A DNA stretch of 10,697 nucleotides, from assembly GCA_012719815.1 (NCBI GenBank), contig JAAXZP010000078.1, forward strand, positions 1-10,697, written 5' to 3'. The stretch comes from Christensenellaceae bacterium. Lineage in GTDB: Bacteria; Bacillota; Clostridia; Christensenellales; SZUA-584. The notes beneath the pieces were generated by a model. It did no database searches and had not been told where the DNA came from. It saw nothing but the letters and a program-made list of their open reading frames with translations. The translations under genes were made by a program, and so were the position numbers. Shown piece by piece: positions 1-6,526 of this stretch (its first letter is position 1; each line of letters starts with the position of its first letter).

Positions 1-899
1 ACCACTTCGAATATCACCGGGCTGCCGTTGGTGATGCCGCCGAGGATGCCGCCGTTGTGGTTGGTCGCGGTGGAGATTTTGCCGTCCATTAACACATAAG
101 CGTCGTTGGCTTCACTGCCGTGCAGGCCTGCGAAACCGAAACCCTCGCCGAACGAGATGCCTTTGACGGCTGGTATCGCCATCAGCAGCGAGGAGATGAC
201 GCTCTCCGCCGCCCCGAATATCGGGCTGCCGAGGCCTACGGGCAGGCCGCATATCGCGCATTCCACGCCGCCGCCCACCGAGGCGTGGTCGGCCGCGGCT
301 TCCCTGACGCGCTGCTCCATGTCCGCGGCTTTGGACTGGTCCAGCAGCGGCAGGCGCATGACCGCCAGGGATTCCGCCAGCTCGCGCGGTATGTTCATCT
401 TGTCAAACGGCGCGTCTTCCACGTCCGCGATGCGGCGCACATGGGTCGCCGCGTATATGCCCTTCTTTTCCAGTATCTGCGCCGCAACTGCGCCCGCGAA
501 CACCAGAGGCGCGGTGAGACGGCCCGAGAAATGGCCGCCGCCGCGCGGGTCGTTGAAACCGTTGTAGCGCACGTAGCCGGTGTAATCCGCATGGCCGGGG
601 CGGTTGGGGCGGTCTTCGTAGTCGGCGGGGCGCATGTCGGTGTTGTGGAACAGCACGCACAGCGGCGTGCCCGTCGCATGGCCGTAATAGTAGCCGCTGA
701 TCACTTCAAAGTCGTCCGTCTCGCGGCGCGGGGTAGACCATGCCTCGCCGCCCGGACGGCGGCGGTCCAGAAACGCCCGCAGGCGCGGAAAATCCAGCAC
801 GGTTCCCGCCGGTACGCCGTGTATCACGACGCCTATTTTAGGCCCGTGCGATTCACCGAATATATCGATAACGAAGTGTCTTCCCCAGATGCTGCTCAT
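1..899 (-). CDS. aroC: Chorismate synthase, C-terminus cut by window edge
   Basis: Converts EPSP to chorismate with reduced FMN, the last step of the shikimate pathway, in the cytoplasm. The protein begins MSSIWGRHFVIDIFGESHG, the family's N-terminal signature (G-x-S-H-G). It also contains RPGHADYTG, the GGGHFSGR loop, GLHGSEANDAY and NHNGGILGGITNG, all conserved chorismate synthase segments around the FMN/EPSP site. About 299 codons are present. The family is usually about 360-390 residues, so roughly 60 or more residues lie off the left edge. The ATG at 899 is preceded by GGGAGGAG with 7 nt spacing, and it overlaps the aroA TGA (ATGA), indicating translational coupling. It is the fifth gene of the aro operon. 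Identity is near certain. I cannot see whether further aro genes follow. Confidence 0.97.
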   Translation of the reverse strand, partial: MSSIWGRHFVIDIFGESHGPKIGVVIHGVPAGTVLDFPRLRAFLDRRRPGGEAWSTPRRETDDFEVISGYYYGHATGTPLCVLFHNTDMRPADYEDRPNRPGHADYTGYVRYNGFNDPRGGGHFSGRLTAPLVFAGAVAAQILEKKGIYAATHVRRIADVEDAPFDKMNIPRELAESLAVMRLPLLDQSKAADMEQRVREAAADHASVGGGVECAICGLPVGLGSPIFGAAESVISSLLMAIPAVKGISFGEGFGFAGLHGSEANDAYVLMDGKISTATNHNGGILGGITNGSPVIFEV

Positions 900-2149
900 A
901 TGACTTCTCCTCCCAAAGCGACATAGTCCTGGTAAAACGCGGGATACGATTTATCAACACAATCGGCACCGCAAATCTTCACCGGGTCGGACGCGCCCGC
1001 CGCAGCGACGGAAAACGCCATTGCGATGCGGTGGTCGCCAAAGCTGTCCACCGACCCGCCCGTTGGTTGCCCTCCGTGGATGATCAGGCCGTCCGGCAGC
1101 TCCTCCGCGCGGATGCCCAGTGCTGTGAGGTTTTGCGCCAGGGCATGGAGCCGGTCGGACTCCTTGATGCGCAGCCGCGCCGCGCCGGTGATGTGCGTCT
1201 GACCCTCCGCAAACGCGGCGGCGATGGCCAGCGGCGGCACCAGATCCGGGCACTGCGACACGTCGATGACCTCGCCATGCAGCCGCGCCGGACGGGACAC
1301 CAGCGCACCGCCTTCCTCGGAGATATCCGCGCCCATGCGTTTGAGTATGTCCACGATCACGCGGTCGGGCTGGAGCGAATGCGCGTCAAGCCCTTCCACA
1401 CGGATGCCGCCCGATATCGCGCCAGCCACCAAAAAAAACGCGGCCTGCGAATAATCGCCCTCTACGGTTATATCTCTTGGCTTGTATTTCTGATTGCCCG
1501 GGATGATGAAGGTATCGCCTTCCGCGGTGATGTCGATTCCGAAGCGCCGCAGTATGTCTGCGGTCAGGTCCACATACCCGCGCGATTCAAACCCGCCGGT
1601 CACAATGATGCGCGAATCGCCTTCAAGCAGCGGCAGCGCGAACAGCAGGCCGGTGACGAACTGAGAGCTGACGCGCCCGTCTACATGGAACTCGCCTGGG
1701 CTTATCACACCGGATATCGTGAGCGGCAGACTGGCGCCCGGGGGACAGGTGTATCGCAGCCCTTGAGTATCGAATATATGCAGGTAGGCGTCCACGGGGC
1801 GCTGCGGCAACCGGCCGCGGCCGGTAAACGTCTTTTCGCCATCCAGCCCGCACGCGATGGGGATAAAAAACCGCAGCGTGGAGCCGGATTCAGCGCAGTC
1901 GATGGGCTCGCCGGTCAGTGCCAGCCGCCCGCCGTTTACAATGAGGGCGTCGCCGTCCGCCTGTATTTTAACGCCCAACGCCCGGCATGCGCCGATGGTC
2001 GCGCGGATGTCGCTGGATAAGTCCACGTGCGCGATGCGGCTTGTTCCTTCCGCCAGCGCCGCGGATATAATCGCGCGGTGCGCCGCGCTTTTGGAGGGCG
2101 GCACGGCGACGGAGCCGGCCAATTTTGTTGGTTGCAAAGTTAAATCCAT
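896..2149 (-). CDS. aroA: 3-phosphoshikimate 1-carboxyvinyltransferase (EPSP synthase)
   Basis: Joins phosphoenolpyruvate to shikimate-3-phosphate to give EPSP. At 417 residues it is close to the usual 420-440. Motifs in order: PPSKSAAHRA (17-26; substrate-binding Lys20, Ser21, Arg25), ESGSTLRF (87-94, PEP loop), LPQRPVD (114-120), SSQFVTGLL (161-169), EGDYSQAAFF (230-239), PDLVPPLA (301-308, Asp302 matching the catalytic Asp), KESDRL (329-334), GDHRIAMA (371-378) and DKSYPAFY (399-406). I chose the ATG at 2149 because AAGGAAG lies 5 to 7 nt upstream and MDLTLQPTKLAGSV matches the family N-terminus. The reading frame continues upstream to a TTG at 2185, but that lacks a convincing ribosome binding site and would add residues inside a predicted hairpin. 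It is separated from aroB by 83 nt, the only sizeable gap inside the operon. Its TGA overlaps the aroC start. Confidence 0.96.
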   Translation of the reverse strand: MDLTLQPTKLAGSVAVPPSKSAAHRAIISAALAEGTSRIAHVDLSSDIRATIGACRALGVKIQADGDALIVNGGRLALTGEPIDCAESGSTLRFFIPIACGLDGEKTFTGRGRLPQRPVDAYLHIFDTQGLRYTCPPGASLPLTISGVISPGEFHVDGRVSSQFVTGLLFALPLLEGDSRIIVTGGFESRGYVDLTADILRRFGIDITAEGDTFIIPGNQKYKPRDITVEGDYSQAAFFLVAGAISGGIRVEGLDAHSLQPDRVIVDILKRMGADISEEGGALVSRPARLHGEVIDVSQCPDLVPPLAIAAAFAEGQTHITGAARLRIKESDRLHALAQNLTALGIRAEELPDGLIIHGGQPTGGSVDSFGDHRIAMAFSVAAAGASDPVKICGADCVDKSYPAFYQDYVALGGEVI

Positions 2150-2167
2150 AAAGTCTTCCTTAACATC

Positions 2168-2229
2168 GTACTTAGTAAAGTACAAAAATTATTTGGTGAC
2201 AGGCTTTGCCCGCGCAGCCAGTACCAAAT
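2168..2229 (-). terminator. Terminator-like hairpin pair in the aroB-aroA gap
   Basis: Read on the minus strand, AUUUGGU (2223-2229) pairs with ACCAAAU (2191-2197) over 7 bp. This encloses an inner GGCU/AGCC stem (2216-2219 with 2202-2205), and it is followed at once by AAUUUUU (2190-2184). A second perfect hairpin GUACUU-UACU-AAGUAC (2183-2168) comes next, just before the aroA ribosome binding site. The outer stem is AU-rich, so it may be a weak terminator, a partial attenuator or an RNA processing/stability element that sets aroA-aroC expression below aroF-tyrA-aroB. Pairing is read directly from the sequence. The function is inferred. Confidence 0.5.
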
Positions 2230-2232
2230 CGG

Positions 2233-3300
2233 TTACAGATACTCGGGCAGCAATGCGCGCTCAATGGTGTGCAGGAACGACTGCCCGGGTTCGCGGATCA
2301 TCACGAGGTTCAGCTTATCCGCCAAGTTCTTTTTGTCGACGAGTATGGCATCCAGCAATTCCTCTCTGTCAAAGCCTTCGATGCTATAGGGCAGGCTGTT
2401 TTTCTTTAGCACCTGCTCAATGCGATCAGAGGTGCCGGGCCGGGTGAGGCCTTTGCATTCACCTGCGGCGGCGATGGCCGCAATGCCCATCGCGACGGCC
2501 CTGCCGTGCGTCATGGGAATCCCCTTATGGGCGCAAACTCGCTCGATGGCGTGGCCGATGGTGTGCCCGAAGTTCAGCACCATGCGCACGCCGGTGTCCT
2601 TTTCGTCCGCCGTCACCACGTCGCGCTTGATGGACACGCACCGTTCGATCAGCCTCTCCAGCCTCGGCGACTGCGCGGTGATAGCAGGGCCGTTTTCCAG
2701 CAGCGCAAACATGGTGGCATCGCGGATCAGCGCGTATTTAATGAGCTCTGCCATGCCGTCGGTGAAATCAGACTCGGGCAGCGTGGCGAGCAGGGATGGG
2801 TCGATATACACCGCCGACGGCTGGTAGAACGCGCCCGCGAGGTTTTTGCCTTCCGGCAGGTTGACCGCCGTTTTGCCGCCCACGCTGCTGTCGATCTGCG
2901 CCAGAAGCGTGGTGGGAATCTGCACGGAGCGGACTCCGCGCAGGTAGCTGGCGGCCACGAAACCGGCGAGGTCGCCCACCACGCCGCCGCCCAGCGCCAC
3001 AATGACGTCCGCGCGGTTGTACCGGTGCTGCGCAAGTCGGCTGAGCAACTGCCCGAACATCGCGATGCTTTTGGACGCTTCGCCCGGCGGCACGGCGAAC
3101 ACTTCGCACTGTATGTTGTTGTCCTCAAACCCGGACTTAAGCGCTTTTCCGTACAGCGCACCTACAGATTCGTCGGGGATGATGGCGAAACGGCTTTTCG
3201 GGAATGCTTCGGCCAGCCGCTGCGGAATACTGCCAAACAGGCCGCGTTCCAGAAATATGGCATACGGGGACGATGGCGTCTTGACGTCTATCTGCTTCAT
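2233..3300 (-). CDS. aroB: 3-dehydroquinate synthase
   Basis: Converts DAHP to 3-dehydroquinate in an NAD- and Zn(or Co)-dependent reaction, the second shikimate step. At 355 residues it has normal family length. NAD- and substrate-binding motifs: ALGGGVVGDLAGFVA (102-116), QIPTTLLAQIDSSVGGKTAV (127-146) and LPEGKNLAGAFYQP (148-161). Metal ligands by family analogy: Glu185 in DGMAELIKYA, His246 in NFGHTIGHAIE and His265 in MTHGRAVAMG. The ATG at 3300 has GGGAGG 4 nt upstream and overlaps the tyrA TGA by the usual ATGA, so the two are translationally coupled. Ends with TAA at 2233-2235. Third gene of the operon, and no anomalies were seen. Confidence 0.97.
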   Translation of the reverse strand: MKQIDVKTPSSPYAIFLERGLFGSIPQRLAEAFPKSRFAIIPDESVGALYGKALKSGFEDNNIQCEVFAVPPGEASKSIAMFGQLLSRLAQHRYNRADVIVALGGGVVGDLAGFVAASYLRGVRSVQIPTTLLAQIDSSVGGKTAVNLPEGKNLAGAFYQPSAVYIDPSLLATLPESDFTDGMAELIKYALIRDATMFALLENGPAITAQSPRLERLIERCVSIKRDVVTADEKDTGVRMVLNFGHTIGHAIERVCAHKGIPMTHGRAVAMGIAAIAAAGECKGLTRPGTSDRIEQVLKKNSLPYSIEGFDREELLDAILVDKKNLADKLNLVMIREPGQSFLHTIERALLPEYL

Positions 3301-4130
3301 GAAACCTCCCGGGCGGAAATCCGGCGCAGCAGTGCCTCCAGTGCGGCCGCGTCCCGCGATTTAATTGCCGCTTCCAGCGCGTCCAACTGCGCACGGAATT
3401 TTCCGATGCTTTCCAACAAGTATTCTGCGTTGTCGGTCAATAGTCCTGCCCAGAGCGGCGCGTTGATATCGGCAACACGGGTGACCGAGCGATAGCTGCC
3501 GCCCGCGTATGTGTCGTGGCTGCTGCCCACGGCACGCACCGCCAATGCGACGACATGGGGGAGGTGGCTGAGGTCCGCAATCAGTGCGTCGTGCTCATCC
3601 GCCGGTACGGAGGGCATATTGCCGCAGCCCAGCGCCTTGCGGAGAAACTCCGCGAAGGCCAGCGCATGATCGCCCGTGCGCGCAGTGGGCGTCAGCAGCA
3701 GCGGGGCGCCGCGGAAAAGCGCCGCGTCGGAATGCGCATAACCCGACTTTTCGCTGCCTGCCATGGGGTGCAGGCATAAAAGCTCGTGCTCTTCCGCCAG
3801 CGCTCCGGTCAAGTCACGGACGACGGCGGATTTCAGCCCGGACATCTCCGCGAACACCCCGCCGGGCCGCAGGCTGCCCCTCACCTGTTCATAGAGCGGG
3901 GCGACCAGCCTGGGCTGCAGGCTGCATATCACGCAGTCGTACCGGCTGCCGTCCGCCCGGAATTCGCTTAAGATCACGCCGTCCGCCCGCGCGGCGCGGA
4001 GCACTTCCGCGTCGGCGTCCAGCCCTTCGATATTGCGGCAGCCCGCGTCTTTTAACGCTTTGGCAATAGAGCCGCCGATGAGCCCCAAACCCGCTACCAG
4101 TATGCGGGCATCCGTAAAGTGTACCCCCAT
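3297..4130 (-). CDS. tyrA: Prephenate dehydrogenase (TyrA family)
   Basis: Oxidatively decarboxylates prephenate to 4-hydroxyphenylpyruvate, the tyrosine-specific branch. The 277 residues form the core enzyme with no room for a C-terminal ACT domain, and there is no fused chorismate mutase. Visible motifs: Rossmann GLGLIGGSIAKAL (14-26) for NAD(P), LHPMAGSEKSGY (120-131) with the conserved His121, ADLSHLPHVVA (185-195), and GSYRSVTRVAD in the helical C-terminal dimerisation domain. The start has AGGGTGG about 8 nt upstream and lies only 2 nt after the aroF stop. An arogenate dehydrogenase of the same family cannot be excluded from sequence alone. It is the only post-chorismate gene seen here. 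This fits the Tyr codons in the operon's leader peptide. Confidence 0.95.
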   Translation of the reverse strand: MGVHFTDARILVAGLGLIGGSIAKALKDAGCRNIEGLDADAEVLRAARADGVILSEFRADGSRYDCVICSLQPRLVAPLYEQVRGSLRPGGVFAEMSGLKSAVVRDLTGALAEEHELLCLHPMAGSEKSGYAHSDAALFRGAPLLLTPTARTGDHALAFAEFLRKALGCGNMPSVPADEHDALIADLSHLPHVVALAVRAVGSSHDTYAGGSYRSVTRVADINAPLWAGLLTDNAEYLLESIGKFRAQLDALEAAIKSRDAAALEALLRRISAREVS

Positions 4131-4132
4131 GG

Positions 4133-4999
4133 TTACACCACCCTGCCCATCAGGGCCGCCGCGCTTTTGAGCTTTTGCGTCAAAGCGGAGAACTTCTCGG
4201 GCAGCAGCGATTGCTTGCCGTCCGACAACGCCTCAGCGGGGTTCTCATGCACCTCAACCATCACGCCGTCTGCACCGGCGCACACCGCAGCCACGGCCAG
4301 CGGCTCCACCGCCCACCACAGGCCGGTTGCGTGGCTGGGGTCTACGATAATCGGCAGGTGGCTCTGCCGCTTGACGACCGGAACGGCGGAAATGTCCAGC
4401 GTATTGCGCGTTGCCGGCTCAAAAGTGCGGATGCCGCGCTCGCACAGCACCACGTTGGGGTTGCCGCCGGATACGATGTATTCTGCGCTCATCAGCCATT
4501 CGTCGATGGTGGCGGAAAGGCCGCGTTTTAGGAGCACGGGCTTTTTGGTTTTGCCAAGCTCTTTGAGGAGCGCGAAGTTCTGCATGTTGCGCGCGCCCAC
4601 CTGGATGACGTCCACCTTGTCCACGAACAGGTCGATGTCCTCGGTGTTGATGATCTCGGTGACGATGGGCAGTCCGGTCTCCTTCTTCGCTGTCACCAGG
4701 TAATCCAGCCCTTCACGGCCTAAGCCCTGGAAGCGGTACGGGCTGGTGCGCGGCTTGAACGCGCCGCCCCGCAGGAAGTTGGCGCCTGCCGCCTTGACTG
4801 CGCGCGCCGCAGAGATAATCTGCTCCTCGCTCTCCACGCTGCACGGCCCCGCCATCACCGCAAGCTGCTTGTCGCCGATGGTAAACCCGTCTCCCACGAT
4901 CACGGTATCGTCGGGATGAAACGCGCGGTTGACCTTTTTATAAGGCTCCTGCACGCGCATCACCTTTTTGACGGCTTCGTGCTCCTGTATCGGCTCCAT
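4133..4999 (-). CDS. aroF: DAHP synthase type I-beta, catalytic barrel downstream of an in-frame amber
   Basis: Condenses PEP with erythrose-4-phosphate to DAHP, the committed step of aromatic biosynthesis. From the ATG at 4999 the 288 residues cover the full (beta/alpha)8 barrel: MAGPCSVES (49-57), RGGAFKPRTSPYRFQGLG (77-94), QVGARNMQNF (133-142), VLLKRG (155-160), CERGIRTFEPATRNTLDIS (186-204), VDPSHATG (219-226), EVHENP (249-254) and SDGKQS (259-264). Cys53, His223, Glu249 and Asp260 match the metal ligands of the Thermotoga maritima enzyme. The same frame extends 50 codons upstream to a well-placed ATG at 5149, but TAG at 5036-5038 interrupts it. The 4999 start has no good ribosome binding site (a GGAG about 17 nt upstream is too far). 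Translation from it would need reinitiation; a full protein would need readthrough. Only 2 nt separate it from tyrA. Confidence 0.93.
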   Translation of the reverse strand: MEPIQEHEAVKKVMRVQEPYKKVNRAFHPDDTVIVGDGFTIGDKQLAVMAGPCSVESEEQIISAARAVKAAGANFLRGGAFKPRTSPYRFQGLGREGLDYLVTAKKETGLPIVTEIINTEDIDLFVDKVDVIQVGARNMQNFALLKELGKTKKPVLLKRGLSATIDEWLMSAEYIVSGGNPNVVLCERGIRTFEPATRNTLDISAVPVVKRQSHLPIIVDPSHATGLWWAVEPLAVAAVCAGADGVMVEVHENPAEALSDGKQSLLPEKFSALTQKLKSAAALMGRVV

Positions 5000-5035
5000 A
5001 TCCAGCGCCGAGGTATCTCCGATAAGGCCGAGTAT

Positions 5036-5149
5036 CTAATAGTTCACGCCGTCCATGCGCTGCACTTCCAGACCGTAGTCCGCCTCCAGCGAACGGACCA
5101 GCGCGTCCACCTTGCGCTTTTCCGCCTGGGGTTTCAGAATGATGATCAT
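5036..5149 (-). pseudogene. N-terminal part of DAHP synthase, ended by in-frame TAG
   Basis: An ATG at 5149 with an ideal AGGAGG 9 nt upstream opens 37 codons starting MIIILKPQAEKRKVDALV, then TAG at codon 38. The next codons, still in frame, read ILGLIGDT and run straight into the catalytic domain. This is the ferredoxin-like (ACT-like) N-terminal domain of type I-beta DAHP synthases, which in the Thermotoga enzyme mediates Tyr/Phe feedback inhibition. Homology clearly continues across the stop, so a single base change, a sequencing error or suppressor/readthrough decoding is likely. If termination is efficient, this is a free 37-residue fragment, and the enzyme made from 4999 would lack its regulatory domain. 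Confidence 0.8.
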
Positions 5150-5182
5150 AAGCCTCGTCCTCCTTTTGGTTGAAAAGCCCGT

Positions 5183-5216
5183 ATAAACTAAAAGGGAGCC
5201 CGGCTATGAGCTCCCT
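5183..5216 (-). terminator. Intrinsic terminator of the aro operon leader (attenuator)
   Basis: On the minus strand AGGGAGC (5216-5210) pairs perfectly with GCUCCCU (5199-5193) over 7 bp with a 10-nt loop, followed by UUUUAGUUUAU. It sits after the leader peptide stop codon and 34 nt before the aroF ribosome binding site region, so it would end transcription before the first structural gene unless it is prevented from forming. Its 5' arm and loop are complementary to the Tyr-codon region of the leader. Confidence 0.82.
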
Positions 5217-5247
5217 CTATCTGCGTAAATTTATTAGCTGTGGTCAA

Positions 5248-5367
5248 TTAAGCCGCCCATATTACCGGTGTCCGCCTATTCTGATTTAACGCCAAATACC
5301 CGAAGCTATAATAATAGCCCGGGTTGCTAAACGAAAAATACAGATTTGCAGACAAACGGTTGTTCAT
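5248..5367 (-). CDS. Tyr/Phe-rich leader peptide of the aro operon
   Basis: A 39-codon ORF with ATG at 5367, a perfect AAGGAG ribosome binding site 7 nt upstream (5375-5380), and TAA at 5248-5250. It codes for five Tyr (positions 10, 18, 19, 20, 24), three Phe (11, 13, 22) and one Trp (37). The run at 18-20 is three TAT codons in a row, and the local context is NPGYYYSFGY. It lies between a strong promoter and an intrinsic terminator, ahead of aroF-tyrA-aroB-aroA-aroC. Aromatic codons at this density, matching the end products of the operon, are the hallmark of a ribosome-stalling sensor as in E. coli pheA and trp leaders. I infer that slow decoding at low charged tRNA-Tyr or tRNA-Phe promotes transcription of the aro genes. 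No membrane segment or signal peptide is evident, so a role as a stable protein is unlikely. Confidence 0.85.
   Translation of the reverse strand: MNNRLSANLYFSFSNPGYYYSFGYLALNQNRRTPVIWAA
5299..5323 (-). promoter_or_regulatory. Pause/antiterminator region over the leader Tyr codons
   Basis: On the minus strand CCCGG-GCUAU (5323-5314) pairs with AUAGC-U-UCGGG (5309-5299), a 10-bp hairpin with one bulge and a UAUU loop, exactly over the three Tyr codons. Its 3' part UAUAGCUUC (5310-5302) can instead pair with GGAGCUCAUA (5214-5205) in the terminator 5' arm and loop: 9 bp, one G-U and one bulge. The 5' part can pair with AUAGCCGGG (5207-5199): 9 bp, one bulge. These alternatives would compete with terminator formation, like segments 1:2, 2:3 and 3:4 of a classical attenuator. 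Pairings are visible; the switching behaviour is inferred. Confidence 0.68.
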
Positions 5368-5396
5368 CAACGCGCTCCTTAAGCTTAACTTGCCTT

Positions 5397-5426
5397 ATTA
5401 TATGCATGCGCAGCCCTATTCGTCAA
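5397..5426 (-). promoter_or_regulatory. Sigma-A-type promoter of the aro operon
   Basis: TTGACG (-35, 5426-5421) and a perfect TATAAT (-10, 5402-5397) are separated by 18 bp. The transcript would start near 5390, about 23 nt before the leader peptide start codon and about 240 nt before the aroF ATG at 5149. The promoter begins only about 45 bp after the kinase stop codon, so this small gap is nearly filled by it. Confidence 0.82.
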
Positions 5427-5470
5427 GCATATTTTGTAAAAGTGCTGCCTGCCCTTCACGTGCGCCGACG

Positions 5471-6526
5471 CTATTCTGCGCAGAACACGAGGTCGCAGCT
5501 TTCCATGATATGAAGCTCAGAAAAATAGCTATTTTCCAGCGGAATCCATTCTTCCTCGAAGCGCAGGAGCAGCTCGGCGCCGTTTCGTTCGAGTATGTGC
5601 CGTTTTTGCACGTCGCCGTCGGCTTTCAGGAATATCTTGAGGTCATAAATATCCCCCAGCGCGGGGTGCAGGCTGTAGACGCCTTCGACGACGTTCAGCT
5701 TCTTGGGCGTCATGTGTACCGGGGCGCTCAATTCACCTCTGCGGCAGTCGTAGCGGCGGTACCCAAACGCTCCGCCGCTCAATATTCCCGCTATCACCTC
5801 GTCCCGCAGCCGCTCGTAGTCCACGTTGCCGCCGGGCTGGGACAGGCGTTCCGGGGTTTTACGCTCGGACGGCAGGAAGAAGTCGTCCGTATGGAACACG
5901 TTGCAGTCGTATACCTCGGAGATGAGAGTGGCCAATGTGCTCTTGCCTGCTCCGCTGCTGCCCTCTATCGCCACGTTGACGCAGGCTTTGCGTTCCAGCA
6001 GCGCGTCAATGCACCGAAACAGCTCGATATAACGGCAGTATGCCGCTTTGACGACGCGGTATGCGGGCTTGTAGGCTGCGCGGTAAACGTCGCTGTGCGA
6101 TACGGGCGGGCAACCCCTTTGGCGGTAGGCGCGGATGTAGGCCGCCGCTTCACCGGCGTCCAGCGGCAGCGCGCCGCTGCGGCACAGCGACACGAATTCA
6201 TCCAGCTTTTCAGCGAAGCGCTCCGGCGAGCCTTTCACCGTGGCCGCCGTAGCGACGAACAGCCGGTTCACCGTTGCGGGGGAGACGCCCAGCGCGGGCA
6301 GGCGGCTGAGGTGCAGGCGGCACAGCCCATCGCCGATATCCTCAAACGCTTCGGCAGCGGTGCCTGGCGGCAGGCTGCGACACTCCTCTTCAAGGCGGCG
6401 CAGGCTTTCCGCCGCGTCGGCGATCATATGCCCGCCGGCGAACTCGCTTTGATGGAGCAGCTTAACCATGTCCTGAATCTGCATCGCGGGATACCGGCGG
6501 AAATGGCGGAGCATCAACTCTTTCAT
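5471..6526 (-). CDS. Uridine-kinase-like P-loop protein with extra N-terminal domain
   Basis: A 351-residue protein in two parts. Residues 1 to about 175 (MLRHFRRYPAMQIQDMVKLL onward) form a helical region, rich in Leu and Ala, that I do not recognise as a named domain. Residues 180-351 are a phosphoribulokinase/uridine-kinase-type NTPase: Walker A EGSSGAGKST (188-197), FHTDDFF (211-217) at the Asp/Glu substrate-base position, GNVDYERLRDE (233-243), and VVEGVYSLHP (279-288), the usual EG-hydrophobic strand. Nucleoside kinases, type I pantothenate kinase and nicotinamide riboside kinases share this fold, so the substrate cannot be read directly. Its ATG overlaps the TGA of the ECF S-component gene (ATGA), so the two are coupled. 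The pair probably imports and then phosphorylates the same compound. The frame stays open upstream to 6709, but that lies inside the S-component gene. It ends in TAG. Confidence 0.82.
   Translation of the reverse strand: MKELMLRHFRRYPAMQIQDMVKLLHQSEFAGGHMIADAAESLRRLEEECRSLPPGTAAEAFEDIGDGLCRLHLSRLPALGVSPATVNRLFVATAATVKGSPERFAEKLDEFVSLCRSGALPLDAGEAAAYIRAYRQRGCPPVSHSDVYRAAYKPAYRVVKAAYCRYIELFRCIDALLERKACVNVAIEGSSGAGKSTLATLISEVYDCNVFHTDDFFLPSERKTPERLSQPGGNVDYERLRDEVIAGILSGGAFGYRRYDCRRGELSAPVHMTPKKLNVVEGVYSLHPALGDIYDLKIFLKADGDVQKRHILERNGAELLLRFEEEWIPLENSYFSELHIMESCDLVFCAE

Noticed and set aside
1031..2020. Long plus-strand open frames opposite aroA and aroB (also 2506-3495 and 5324-6751)
   Set aside because: They are antisense to genes with unmistakable motifs, have Arg/Ala/Gln-rich compositions typical of GC-rich shadow frames, and have no suitable ribosome binding sites or known domains.
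5251..5282. AGGCGGACACCGG in the aro leader looks a little like a T-box antiterminator motif
   Set aside because: It lacks the UGG-N tRNA-acceptor-binding bulge and the AGGGUGG-ACCGCG order, no stem I is present, and the segment is the end of the leader peptide ORF, which explains the leader better.
5471..5473. Amber reassignment (TAG as sense codon) as the explanation of the aroF stop
   Set aside because: The kinase gene ends in TAG at a natural family end. TAG use is too sparse here to support recoding, and no pyl or suppressor genes are in the window.
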